In this document: one piece after another, positions 1 through 24,783 of the stretch | Numbering within the stretch: the first letter of the stretch is position 1 | Layout: every line of letters starts with the position of its first letter | Assembly (NCBI RefSeq): GCF_031877795.1 | Contig: NC_133932.1 | Span: forward strand, 38,516,180 to 38,580,179 | Reading direction: 5' to 3' | Source of the DNA: Strix aluco | Taxonomy: Eukaryota > Chordata > Aves > Strigiformes > Strigidae | DNA: 64,000 nt | Position numbers and translations under genes: made by a program | Notes under the pieces: model-generated | The model's input: only the letters and a program-made list of their open reading frames with translations | Database searches by the model: none | Told to the model about the DNA's origin: nothing

Positions 1-1209
1 AAAAAAAATGTGCTTGTACAGGGTGCCATATAGTAATTTCCAAGATGTTTAGAAGAGAAGCCTTCTCTTCAGGCTAGAAATGACAGGTGTTTGACCCTGA
101 TATGAAACTGCAGCAACAGATGGCTGGCATCTGTGGCACAGCATTCACCTCAGTACAGCATACAGCTTTCCTAATCTTGTTTAGTACTACTGCCATTTTT
201 CCACATTTCAGTATACTGTTTTGATACTATTGACTTACAGTGCTGCAGGTCAGAAGCCATAAAAAATCCTGATACCATAACAACTTTATTAATTTCTATT
301 TTGAAAGTACTTTAAACTTGTTGACTATGTCGTGGTATCCCCCAAGGCACACTTTACACTCATGTTCTGTTGAAAACACCGTGTCTCACACCTAGAGAAG
401 AAAGGCAGGTACACATTGCTTCAGGCAACATGAGATTAATAACAAAATGGGGTGCAACTCCCTCAACCCACTGCCTTTAGGCTAAACTTCTTTATTTAAT
501 TCAATTTCACAAGTCAGAGTGATTTCATCAGACCCAGCCACTAAAGACATCCAACATTCCTGGACACGCAGCTCTCTTTCTCTGGGTTTGTTCCAGGACG
601 TGAAATACTGGAATGAACACAATCTCTTGGATCACCCTCTTGGGTCGTTTTTCTTTTGCCTTTTCTTTGTTTTGGGTTTTTTTTCTTTGTTGTTGTAGGG
701 TTTTTTGGGTTTTTTAAAAATCAGATTCTCAAAGCATTTCAGACACTGAATCCAGCAACTGCTTCCAAAAAAATCCAAGCAAACAGATATAAACCACTAC
801 TAAAGAAAACTACTTGTAACAAAAAAAAATAATAAATTTATTTGGTGCAGTGTTTACATGCAAGATAATTGCACTTCAGTACCAAAAGAGAAGACAAGAC
901 TAGTAATTTCATTCAAAAGATTTATCCTTCTTAACAAAAGTGACTTGGTATGGCTTTTTGATCCTCTGTACTATGATTATAAATTATTTTCAAAATCCTA
1001 GTTGAGGTGGCACTCTGATATTAATTACATTTTGCTAAAAACATACATGCAGATACATAAAGGAGAGCTCTAAGGAATTAAAAGCCGAATTTAATAAATG
1101 AGGTAGTTCAACCGGTTACGCAGAAACGCAGGTTTGTGTTTCTTTGTATGAAACATCCAGCCTCTGTATGTGTGCCTGCAATCAGAGGTCTATCGCTTGC
1201 AACACAGCC
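1..1209. other. AT-rich DNA downstream of or within the TMPRSS2 3' region
   Basis: No coding similarity seen. It contains a T/TG-rich tract at about 655-716 and several minus-strand AATAAA hexamers, and may include TMPRSS2 3' UTR. Confidence 0.4.
837..842 (-). terminator. Candidate TMPRSS2 poly(A) signal
   Basis: An AATAAA hexamer on the minus strand, about 370 nt past the candidate stop at 1210. Others occur at 491-496 and 283-288, so the true 3' end cannot be chosen from sequence alone. Confidence 0.25.
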
Positions 1210-1233
1210 TTACTGAAAAACTTGGCCCTTTGC
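1210..1233 (-). CDS. TMPRSS2: Candidate TMPRSS2 terminal coding exon
   Basis: Exon 13 ends in phase 0 at a donor, so a small last exon is needed. On the minus strand a pyrimidine-rich tract ends tgaaag at 1234, followed in phase by codons A-K-G-Q-V-F-Q and a stop at 1212-1210. Human ends A-D-G. A match of one or two residues is weak evidence. A competing candidate at 474-463 reads A-V-G-stop but has a poorer pyrimidine tract. Confidence 0.3.
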   Translation of the reverse strand, partial: AKGQVFQ

Positions 1234-2171
1234 CTTTCACAGCAGGGAGAGTTCAAGAGTCAAACTCGATGTGCGCAGCCAGGGACCTCACCATCGGGAC
1301 ACTTAACTCACCGCTTGCTGCTACAGCTCCAGAGCATCCCTCTCTCTCCGTAGCCTACATGGAGAGTGATGGCACATCTTGCCCTTTATGGGTTCAGAGC
1401 AGCTTAAGGCAGAACAGCACTTTTAATTACTTGAGACAGTCAGACTGATCTCACTTCAAACAATCTGACTTGGATGACTGCTGTGTCAAGATCCTGAGGA
1501 TTTTTTAACTACCTGAATATACAGTATTTTTTATCCGTGCCTCTACTGTAGTGCATGAAAACTTCCCTTCATATATACCAAAAAACATTAATTTCTTTTA
1601 AAATTGCTAACCAGCAGCTCAGAGATTCAACGTTCACATCACTTAACATTTAATTTAAAACACTATTAAACCGTCTCAGCATCCTGCTATGAAAATCTTA
1701 AATTAAATTGTGATTAAAACTGCCATTATAAGCCTGTACCTGATTATCAAGTGAAAGTTACTCAACTAAAGAGAGACATTTCAGCAAGCAATTGACAGAA
1801 CTACTTTCTGCCAGGCACCACAAGAAGAAGAAAGGTGCTCATTGTGATAATCCTTCACTGATTAAGATCAGTCACTGTAGCCAGCACAGAACCGAGTGTG
1901 CAATCCTTCATGTTATTTTTTTAAAAGAAAATTCAAAGAGAAAAAAAAAATCATTTGCAAAGTGAATAAATATCCCAGGCACCCATGGCTTCACTTATTC
2001 TTGTTCTCAGAAACATCAATCAGCAAGGACAGACAGCGTTGTCATCTGTTTGCCTGTTTAAAAAACAAAACAGAAAACAAAGGTTCAAGTTCTGCTGACA
2101 GGCTGACAGACTATCTTATCAGTTACTTGGATGCTTCTCAACAGAATAGCTTCATTAGCAGACAAGTCAAA

Positions 2172-2181
2172 TTTATTTATT
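2172..2181 (-). terminator. Two overlapping AATAAA signals after the exon 13 read-through stop
   Basis: Minus-strand AATAAATAAA, beginning 21 nt after the stop (2204-2202) that would be used if exon 13 were not spliced. Placed to allow intronic polyadenylation and an alternative C-terminus. Confidence 0.4.
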
Positions 2182-2204
2182 TTTATAAATAAAACCAAGT
2201 TTCA

Positions 2205-14971
<12,767 letters not shown>

Positions 14972-14986
<15 letters not shown>

Positions 14987-15042
14987 CTTTCCTTTGTCAG
15001 CAGTAGCAAAACAATTCAAGTGTTCGGAGGGAAAGCATGAAC
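14972..15042 (-). CDS. TMPRSS2: TMPRSS2 exon 2: 5' UTR and start codon
   Basis: 71-nt exon. The ATG is at 14986-14984 in a good context (A at -3) and encodes only MTSTV before a gtaagt donor; phase 0 joins directly to exon 3. The acceptor has a strong pyrimidine tract ending aatacag. The 56 leader bases contain a separate upstream ATG at 15038 in another frame. Human exon 2 likewise encodes five residues. Confidence 0.9.
14997..15038 (-). other. Upstream ORF in the TMPRSS2 leader
   Basis: A 13-codon ORF with its own ATG and TGA, wholly in exon 2. It ends 10 nt before the main ATG and is in a different frame. A possible brake on translation, by general knowledge of uORFs; there is no evidence that it is used. 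Confidence 0.6.
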
Positions 15043-16974
15043 CTGTATTAAAAAAACAAACAAAGAAACAAATCACCAAACAGAAAACAATCACAACCAG
15101 AACCTGTGTCCACCTTTCTTTTCACTTTTTCCTTTGGAAAAATGCCAAATCGGGGAGGGCAGGGGGGGAATACGGAAGTATTTCAAGAGAGGGTACAAAT
15201 TAAGGTGCAGCATGAAATCGGATCTCAATAGCCTCTCAACACAACTTTGAGGATTATACAGTGGCAACTATTCATTAACACGAGCGCCACACAAACCAAG
15301 AAGATTAAGTTAGTGCTCACTCTCGCTAACAGAATGAGAGTTAAAGAATATCCTGGCAACAACCCACATGGTGTCAGTACCAAGTTCAGGTCCTCCTGCC
15401 TCTCTCAACACTTACTCATGTATCGCTCTTTAGTTTATGACACAGAAACGAGAACATGAACAAAGCATCAGGAAATACAAATTCAACTAACTCATTTGAT
15501 AACACCACAGCCAGCAGCCCCACAAGCCACATCTTCTCCACTCTTGTGTGTTGCAAACAGCTGTTTTCTTGGTTATGTGTTGCAGCCACCCCAACAAAAA
15601 CAGGGAGAGAAGCACAGCAGGGAAATGATACGCCACAATAACATGAAAGTTTTTTAAAGAGTAAAAGAGGAGCTACATCCAATGTTTGAAGCATATAGCA
15701 GTTTATTTTAAAGTTAAACATTAACATTAAGTAAAACCACAGATTAACAAAGACACAAGAAACACAAAATGTGTGTTACTACAGTTCTAACATAGGCAGT
15801 TATACACCCCCATAAGCAATCATTTTAATAAATAATTTAACCTATTGAGTCCTCTCATAATGTTACTCTACATGAAAAAAAAGCCTAGGAAGTGCCTCAG
15901 TCACGCACTGAGAAATACCTTTCTCCAGCTTGCAGGGCAGGACCCTGCACACAGGCACACTGCCATGACCCCTGTTGAAAGCCAGGACTACAAAGAGCAG
16001 TTGCATTAAGACACAGCATAATTCAGCCCAATGTATAAGGTTATGTTTTAGAACCTATACCAAGGTGTCATCTCACCCAAAACTGAACTGTAAATGTCTT
16101 TGAAGCAGATTTCAACAGCAGCTTGGCACCTCAAGCATGCCAATATTTTGTGACAGTTTAGGAAAGCTGGTTCTGGTATTTGCTTATTAGCACTAGCAAA
16201 AAAAGTAAGTAATAATGCACTGTTGAACACTTATTTGCATGGTAGACAAGTGAAAAACAAGTCTTACTCCTACTTACACTAAGTCCATCAGATTGGTGAC
16301 TAAGGCTTCAGGACTTCTGCTTTATGTCGCATCCATTCTTAGCCAGCTCTTCACAGCAGAGTCAGGAGGTGTAGCTCTGCCCAGCCTTAGAGGACAAGTA
16401 ACAAGTTGCAGGAAGGTATTTTTGTTCCTTGTTCTCTGAATAGGAGAGGGGAATAAATAGGATTAGGAAGTTTAGTGATAGCAGGCAGAAAAATACGAGG
16501 TGGTGAGGCTGAGGCAAGCCAACAGAAAAGATCAAAGAAAAACCCAAATATTTTTTACATTACTGTTTGAAAGGCTTTGCAAATTGACAGATGACAGTCT
16601 TCCTTATTCTTTTGGGGTTTTTTTTAGGTTTGTGTTTTTTTTAAATGAACTGAGGGAAAAAATATCTCTGCTGCTTAACAGGCTTTCAACCATCGCTCCC
16701 AATTTAGTTCCCAAATCCAGCTTCTGATTAATAACAGTCTTCTGTTAACATACCACAAAACACAGGGATGTGATAGGTACATACATACAGATTCCCACAG
16801 TATTGCACATACACATTTGCCAGCATATTAAAAACAGATTAAACCAAAACCACTGGGCTCCCATTAGTTTGCAAATGTTTAGGGCAAAAATCAATATGTA
16901 GCATCCAATAATGATATAATCTAGTTTTCTTAAACATGCATCAGTGACACACTTCAAAATGTTTTACAAATACA

Positions 16975-17045
16975 TCAAGGGTACTGCAACAACTTCACAG
17001 ATAAGGAAGCTGGGTCATGGAGAAACAAACTGACTTGTCAAACAC
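16975..17045 (-). mobile_element. MIR-like SINE relic
   Basis: acagataaggaagctggg, followed by a catggaga...gacttgtc block, resembles the reverse complement of the MIR core (fcAGATGAGGAAACTGAGGC type). Diverged and short. Confidence 0.4.
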
Positions 17046-20000
17046 TCTCCATCCCAACAACTATAGAGCTAGAAGAGACTGGTCCATCTTATCTCAGTCT
17101 AATACTTTGGCCTCTAACTTACCTCACACATCAGACAAATTTAACTAGATCCCTCCTGAAAGTATCATAAACCCACTCTGGTGCAGAAGAGTTTAGTGGG
17201 AACGCACAACTACCCTTCCCTCCCACTGCCAGTCATTCCTCCTGATGTCTGCGGAACTATAACAGCACTTTAATGGGTACATCTGAAGAAACAAACCTCA
17301 AGAGTCCTTTAAACTGAGCTGGTGGCGTTAAAGAGTACAGAGATCCCCAGACAAGGAAACACAGGAAGCTTACCCCGCAGCAGGCTTGAAGGTGTAAGAG
17401 ACAGGGTCCAGAGAGCCTTGCAGGTCGGCTTGCTAACACCTTCTAGCTTTGGACAAAGTATACCCAAATAATGAAGGGGACCCATCACTCATACGCAGTC
17501 AAGCCCTTGAATTTCAGATCCTAAGTTTACTCCAGTATGGATGGAGCAGAACCAGCATTTGTACCTCCAGCAACACAAAAGGTCCAAAATTGAGTGTGCT
17601 GTTGTTTCATAACTCTAAAAGTAAAGAAATAACTCTACTGTTTCTAATGACAGTCAATAATAAGAGTATAAAATGCACAGCCATCACTGAAATAGTATAC
17701 TGATGAATACAGTGAAATGTACTGCCTCACAGCTTGCAGCTATTATGTGAAATATCTTAGCTTCTTCTCACATATGCCTTAGGTAGGAGTGTTATAATTA
17801 AAGTTCTGTCGTGGGTCATTAAGATTTAAAAAATACATTTTTTTTCCAATAAAAGTTGTCAGAATAAAAAACAAAACCAAACAACTAAAAAATTTGAAAA
17901 TATTAGATTAATTCAAACCAAATTTAATCTAATAGTGTTTTTTTAGTTTTTCTATGGATTTTTGCAAATCAATTCTTTAAGCAAAAGTTGCAGTAGAGTT
18001 GGTCTGTACCTCATTTCATAACATACTATTTAACTGAATATAGACTTCCTAGACTACTAGTCCTCCAGAGGCTTGTCCTCCTCCCTACCACAGTGATAGC
18101 CACTCTGTCCCCTGGACAGGAAAAGCAGCAAGCACAGAGTCACGCTGCTCAGCTGTAAGTGGTCCTCACCACCACACCCTCACCTTGCTACTGCAGGGCG
18201 AAGGTGAGCCTCCACTTTTGCCTCCTTACAGCGCATCAGGTCGTAACTCCTTTATACTGCACATGTCTTTCGCTAGCCAGAAGCCAACATCCCAAAAAGA
18301 CAACTGAAAGAACGAAAGGCAAAAAACCCCTAAAGATTTAATCACAATTTTGGTAATGAAACCAACTTGCTGACTTTTACCCTAGTTCTCCATGCAAGAA
18401 ATAATAATGGTACTTCCTTAGTACACACCATGTCGTAATTGTTAATTAAGAGCAGTACCATACTTTGGAGGCGTAGATCTCCACAAGTACTGCAGGCTAT
18501 ATTAGTTTCCACAAGCTTTTATATACAGATCACTGTATGTTGTTTCCTTGCCCAGACACCTAAGTCAATAGCTTGGAATAATTACCTTCAGATACCCTAA
18601 TATAACACTGTGAATTCAACTTAGTCAGTGTAGCCAGAGTTACATTGGTAACAGTGTATTTCCTGCATTTGCATATTAGTTCAATACATATTTTGTGCTA
18701 TTTCCCGAAATAGAAACATCATTAGCTGTTTGCTAAGCTCTATGATAGGTATCAACAAGTGAAAAAACAACAAGCACAAAAAACCAAACTAGTTCTTCAC
18801 AGTCAGACCTACATAAAAGCAACCACACGCAAACAAGGAGGAAGAAGACAGAACGGTTAACAGTCAAATGCGTGAAGTCAAGTTCATCTTCTAAAAGGCA
18901 GAAGCGTAAAAGGATCCAAACACTACCTGAACGCTGACTAACACAGTGTCACATACAAAAGCAGTTCCCTTTATCTGGATAAAGAAATACAGCACATGCA
19001 AATGAACAAACTGGCAAAGGAGATAGCAAAGGAATAATTCCAGTGCAAAGCTCAACCTTAAAAAAAGGGCAAGCCAACAAATTATGGCTTTTGTTGATGA
19101 TACTAGAAAGGAAATATGATTTCATTTTTTTTTATTCCCCACCATTTTATGACTCCTAGAAGTTTCAGTAGCATAACCTTAATCACAATATAACCAAAGT
19201 GGGTGGGAAAGGGAGGAGTGGCAATAAAAAAGAAAAAAAAAGAAGCAAAGAGGTCATTCCAGATTCATTTACATGATCTTTTCACACACTGGGAAATTCC
19301 TGCCTCTGCTACCTGGACAAGAGAAAAGAAACATGGTCAAGATTCCGGTTCAACGAGCAGCACTAAAAATTATCATGACTTGCAAATGAAGTATAGAAAG
19401 GTTAAAAAAAAATCCAGTTATGTATGAAAAAGGAAGTAACTTAATAAGAATTTTCTTCTAATTTTACCCCCAATATTTTCTTGATACTTCTTCAGGAAGT
19501 AGTACTGAATAGTTTTATTGTAATGATTAAAAAAAGTTAATGTCATTTACTCCACAGGGTAAAATTTATCCTCTGGAAGGGGTCAAAGACAAATCAACAA
19601 GCAACTGAATGCCTCAAAGTCATCAAAATCAGGTTTTTCCAATGTCCCGGCCTTTCAGCTAACCTTCTCAACAGAGGTAAGGTCTAGTCAGCATGCCTAT
19701 GCAGTAACATGACACATCTTGCAGAGAACCATACAAGACTATGTAAATATTTATACAAAAGGTTACCACAAATAGAGCCTCAGCATTCTTAGATTTCCTA
19801 AGAAATAGCTTTGAAGCTATTCTAGATTAGCTCCTAAAATCAACCTGATCAACAGGTGTCAACAACCAGTTCCTCTTTATTTGAGCTGTTGGTAGTACTT
19901 ATCAAGTCCACAACAGTATTCCCAAGGTCAGCAAACCAAGATTAATACTACCTCCACATGCAAAAACAGGCCTTGAAAATCTCTGAGCGTAGCAGTCTCA

Positions 20001-20634
20001 TTTTAAACAATTATAGGATGCTATATTCATACTATGAATAATCATTTGTCTTCTCAGAAAACAGATGTTACCAAGAAACTCAACCTATCTCAAGTACATC
20101 ACGCGTCTTTGTTAGGAACGGTGGGGTGGGAAAGGAGGTTGAAAGCTGTTGCCTAGCTGAGTGGATCATGAATGGCAAAAGACCCTACAAAAAGAGTCAT
20201 TTCTGAAATAGAAAGGACAAAGAGCCCAAAAGAACCAGATTCGCTGGCACAGTAGGAGATGGACATATTGGTCAGGCAACAGCTGCAGAGGCAGCCATTG
20301 CCCACAGCACCTGCCACCTCATGCACAGATCTCCATGTTGCCAGAGGATGCAGCAACAGCCAGCCTGGAATTCGGATTCTTTCTTCCCCTACACTACATC
20401 GCCGGTTCTGCCTCTGCCCTCCTCCTTTCACAGCAGAAGCAAAAAACCTCATCTTCTGGCAATAAAATTCAAGCCTCTGTCTATGGCACTGAAAGTCTCT
20501 CAAGAATACCTGTTTACCATATTTGAGTTGCAAATGAATATTGTATGAATCTGGTACTAGTAGGTACCCACTCCGCAGAAAAATAAAAACTAGCAGTTTT
20601 AACAAATCAGACCTATTTAGGTATTTGTCCAGGC

Positions 20635-20705
20635 CAGCTGTTTTCAGCCCGTGAACTACAGATCCTGAGGAGCTGCAAACCACTTCCAAAGGGTCTATGA
20701 AAGAT
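20635..20705 (+). mobile_element. Ancient hAT (Charlie-like) transposon end
   Basis: The sequence cagctgttttcagcccgtga ... accacttcc ... gggtctatgaaag follows the terminal pattern of Charlie/MER5-type hAT elements (CAGTGGTTCTCAACC...GGTCC...CCACTTCC). It lies in TMPRSS2 intron 1. I do not see the other end. Judged by eye. Confidence 0.45.
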
Positions 20706-21839
20706 AAAAAAGAAAAGCAAGCCTGCTGGCAGGAGGTTTGAATTCACTCCACGGGGAGGGTTGTATTGTCAGAGACAGGTTTAGGGATCCACCCATCAAA
20801 GACATGGCAGAAGTACTGATGTAGTAGCGAGGACACAGCTGAGCTACTGGAACTACTCTGTGTGGATCGACCCTTGACTAACACGGGAGGAGGAGCCCGT
20901 ATCTCCAGGAGCAGCAACTCTAAGAGAAATATTTTGACCAGAAACCTAGAATACTGTTTCACTTTGTTTATCCATCAACATCCAGGAACATAGTTTCAAC
21001 TTATTTCCATTTTCAGGTCAGACTACCTTGACAGATCTGCTCTAGGCTGGCTTTCCTATGTACCATTATAATTTTTAACAGTTTAAGAATGAAAGGAAAA
21101 AGGAAAAAAAGCATGTCAAGTCCTACTTTGACATCAAATTTTATCATAGTCCACCTGTCTTTTGGCTTTACATTTACGTTGATACCCGTGGGTAATAGCC
21201 ACAACTGCAATCATTTCCCAGTTTCATTAATCTATGCCACACACAACGTCCATCTGTTCCCCCATCGAACACTGCCTTAGTCGATGCAAATCATCCTTCA
21301 GAGGTGAAGCTGCTTCCTTTGGCTCTTTCTTAAGCACTAAAGGCATTAGTGTCACTTTACTTGGGGCAAACAGGGATACTTAGGACAAAGGCACAATGTG
21401 GGAATGGTCTTTTAATTTCACTGACAGCCACCTACCCACTCAGAAATCTGAGGTGAAATTCAAGGTCCAGGTGAGCTATGAGCATCAGTAAAGCCACCTG
21501 AGGGGCAATACAGAGTGGGGTTGATTAGAGCGTTCAAAGCGGTGGCCCAGAAGTTTCAGTGATACGGCTCCTGTGGGAAAGCACTCGATCAACGAAGTTA
21601 CTCTTCCAAAACTACTTAAATTGACAACTGTAACCAGAAATTCGCGCTTTTTCATTAAACCAAAGCAGCGGTGACATTATGACACAACGAAGTGGCCCCA
21701 GAACTACATGCTGTTCTGGTTTATTCTCCGTCTGAGCGACTACTCGCTCCGTGACCTTGAGAAAGCCGCCGGATCCCTCAGCGTCTGCCTCCCTTCATCA
21801 CATCGGCAAGAAAGGGACAAACCTCCACCTCGAGAAGTC

Positions 21840-22960
21840 CGTGGATGGGTCAGCGCGGGCGTGCGCAGAGCACTCCGCGCCTCTTCTCCTGCACCTCCTC
21901 GGATCGCCCTACTCCCTTCTCAACCCCATTCACGTCTCCTGGGGTAGTTTATCTCCCGCCTTGCCTTACGCACCGCTCCGCGGGGAAGCTCAACTTCTCC
22001 GTGCTGCACCGACCAGCAGAGAAACCGGCTGCGGGAAGGGAGAAACGGGCTAAAGCAGAGGGAAACACCGCTGGAAGGGGCGAGTTTACGCGCTCCCTCG
22101 ATTTTATCAGCCACCGCCACTGCCCCCAGCCCCGGGGAGCGCCCGCGGGGCCCCGGCCCCCCCACCCCCGCGGGACGGGGATTTTCAGATGCCTCCGGGA
22201 TCCCATCGCACCCCACCCCCCCCCCAAAAAACAAAGCCGAAGTTCCTTAATTAAAAGCCAAACCCCGCAAGGCGCAACTCGGAACGGCCGCGATGGGGCC
22301 CCCAGGGGCGGCGGCTCCGTCGCGGGGCGCAGAGGCCGCGGCCGGGCCGGGCCGGGCGGCGGGGAGCACCGCGCTTACCTGGGGCGGCCCCCACCGGAGC
22401 CGAGCCGGGACGGGACGCGGCGCACCGAGCCAGGAGCGGCCGGGGAGGAGTTACCGGGCGGGGGGAGCGGCGGGGAGGGGGCAGGTGCCGCCGCCGCCAG
22501 GTGGATGCGTCGCCCGGCCCCTTCCTCCCGCCGCCGCGGGGAGGAGGAGGAGGGCGCTGCCCGCCTGGCTCGCCCTGCCGCCGCCCGGAGACGCCGCGGG
22601 CCCGGCCCGGGGGCGGGGACGGCAGGACGGCGCCCACCAGCCCTCCGGGGGGGCCCTGGCCACGCTGTGCCGCCGCTGGCGAGGGGCTGGGCAACCCTTC
22701 CTGCCCGCTGGGGGCCGGCAGCCGCCGGCAGCCAGACCGCACTGGTCCGGGGCTCCCCTTTCCCCCTTCCCGCAGCCCTCCTTCTCCTCCTCCCCCTCCC
22801 ACGGCCGTTTGCAAGACAAACAAACCAGAGGGAAGCGAAGAGAGCCCCGGGACGGACGGCGGCGGTGTCTCCCGGATTCAGCCCCCCCTCCCGGGGTCGG
22901 AGGTGCAGCGGCTCCTCCGGGCAGACCCTGTCCCAGGCTGTGCTTTTGCTGCTCTAACCT
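21840..22960. promoter_or_regulatory. CpG island, presumed TMPRSS2 promoter
   Basis: About 1.1 kb of very GC- and CpG-rich sequence with many GGGCGG-type and GGCCGGGCC runs, in contrast to the AT-rich flanks. It sits at the 5' end of TMPRSS2 and contains the exon 1 donor. No TATA box is evident on the minus strand. Long open frames here, such as 21845-22957, result from GC richness. Confidence 0.8.
22380..22500 (-). other. TMPRSS2: TMPRSS2 non-coding exon 1 (5' limit unknown)
   Basis: A consensus minus-strand donor (ag|gtaagc, gt at 22378-22377) lies in the CpG island upstream of exon 2, where a first exon is expected. The 3' border is 22379-22380; the end given at 22500 is arbitrary because no start site can be read. 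The exon would be wholly 5' UTR. Confidence 0.55.
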
Positions 22961-24548
22961 AAGCGCGCTGGGATGAGGGCCCGTGCCCTTTTGGAACGGA
23001 CACACCAGTCTTTCTCAGCCTGCGTCTCAGGGTGTTGTATGCACATACATTGTATATTCTACACAACGCTTTCCTGAACAGGGTAGGTCAGGCGCTGATA
23101 AGGATTGCTCATAAAATACCCAGCCCAGGGAAATTACTTCCCTTTTCTTTTGCCTTTTAGGGGCATTCAATAAAGGGACACGCTGAAAAACTGCTGCAGT
23201 CTCAAACATCATGTTACTTATAATGCTTTAATGACTTGTGGTAACTCTCCTGTAAAGCAGATCTACAAATGAGTGAGGTTTTGTTCTGCCAAAGCTGAGC
23301 TCTACTGCAAAAAAATCCACTTATATCCCAAAACCTCAGAGTACGACTAGAAAAGTGCATAGGTGTTTGGAGAAATTCCACTCACTTTCAAGAACAGCTC
23401 CAAATTAGCTACAATATTGCTTCATACTATGCTTAACTTGTCTGTGCGGACACTACAGATAAGGCAAAGCACGCAAGTTTGGCATGGTAAGTGTTTGGGG
23501 TTAGTTTATACTTCCCAATGCATATCAAGGAATTACATTATGTGCACCAGGAAGCCAAGATCATACCTTCAGCATTTTTCCAACTCTATTTATTCAAAGA
23601 GAACTATGTATCTTCAGGCCCTTCAGTACAAAAGCATAAGGAAACATCTTTAAACTTTAGGCTTTTCATCTGAACCTTTTTGTAGGGCTATTTCTGCTCA
23701 CGCTCTCCCAAAAGGAATCAGTGAAATTCAGTAATTTTCCGGTATTGATTCAGTTGCAGGAATTGGACCTCAAATTTCACCTGAAGTAAAATGTAAAATT
23801 GTCCCAACTCACAACACAATGCACTGCATTGTCACCTTCTGTGGTTCTCTAACATGTCTGCCTGTGTGGTGTGTCCTTGTCTTTAATCTACAGTAACTCT
23901 CAGTGGCTTTCAGAGCTTAGAGATCTTTTAGGCCTGAAGCAGGGTATCTTAACAGGTTTCCCTGTTAAGTTTCCTTACCAAGACGGGGAGAAATGGAACT
24001 GCAAATTGACACATCATTATCATCAAGGACTGACCCCTCAAGATCTATTTTGCTCTACATGAGAACCTGAATATTTCTTACTTTGGAAATTCACATCTTT
24101 TTTTCTTTGAAAGTCATTTGGAGGCTATGTACTCCTGTACTGATGATGTCTAGTTCTTCTCCCAAGGCAAAGCTCACTTAGTTATTAGGACACCTACAAA
24201 TTTGTGTTTCAAGAAGGTATTTCTTTTGAGCTTAAAAATATCCTGGATCTCACTTTGGGTTTGTCCAAATGTCTTGCACAATAGCTACAGATAAGGAGAA
24301 AGGGAGATGTAAAATACCGGGGGAAAAAAAAAAAACTGGAACAGGCAGGTTTCCCTGTAAGCTGATGTTGTCTCTATGGAGCCACCTGTAAGGTATTACA
24401 TCAGTTCAGGTGTTATGGGCAAAACTGGGCAGGGCACGGTAACGGGTAACAAATATGCTGTGCTGAGGAGCAGTGTGCTCCTCTGACAGGGAAGTTTTAA
24501 AGTCTTTAGGAGGACCCATGTTGCTTTGTGAACGATGAAACAATACCT

Positions 24549-24567
24549 GGGGGGGGTGGGGGGGGGT
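24549..24567 (+). repeat. G-run, possible quadruplex
   Basis: Eight G, one T and nine G in a row; a candidate G-quadruplex or a length-variable homopolymer. Confidence 0.5.
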
Positions 24568-24757
24568 GCATATGATATTCAGTATAAGCCAACAGCTCGT
24601 TGATTACCCCTGTTAACACCTTTTCTTCTCCTAGAGGGCTGAGCTGATCAGGAACAGTGATTCCCACCCTCTTCCCCCAGTTCTTCCCTCCCTTTCTTCA
24701 GGCTGGTATCTGGCTCACTAAAGGGTTGGCCTTTCAGATCTCTAATGTGGTAAAAGC

Positions 24758-24783
24758 TTTTTTTTTTTTTTTTTTTTTTTTTT
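24758..24783. repeat. Poly(T) tract, 26 bases
   Basis: An uninterrupted run of 26 T; likely length-polymorphic. Confidence 0.9.

Larger units (their letters stand above)
15043..22376 (-). other. TMPRSS2 intron 1
   Basis: About 7.3 kb, mostly AT-rich, entering the CpG island from 21.8 kb. It holds the hAT relic at 20.64 kb, a MIR-like fragment at 16.98 kb and a possible old LINE 3' fragment just after it. The 178-residue minus-strand open frame at 20153-20689 overlaps the transposon relic and looks non-coding. Confidence 0.7.

Noticed and set aside
517-541. A third terminal-exon reading for TMPRSS2 (tag|W-L-G-L-M-K-S-L-stop, minus strand)
   Set aside because: No likeness to the known short C-terminus and a weak pyrimidine tract; two other candidates fit better.
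20153-20689. 178-residue minus-strand open frame in TMPRSS2 intron 1
   Set aside because: Overlaps a hAT-like relic, no splice support, no recognisable family.
21845-22957. 370-residue plus-strand open frame across the TMPRSS2 CpG island, with other long frames on both strands
   Set aside because: Pro/Arg/Gly/Ala-only composition, open in several frames at once; a by-product of GC richness.
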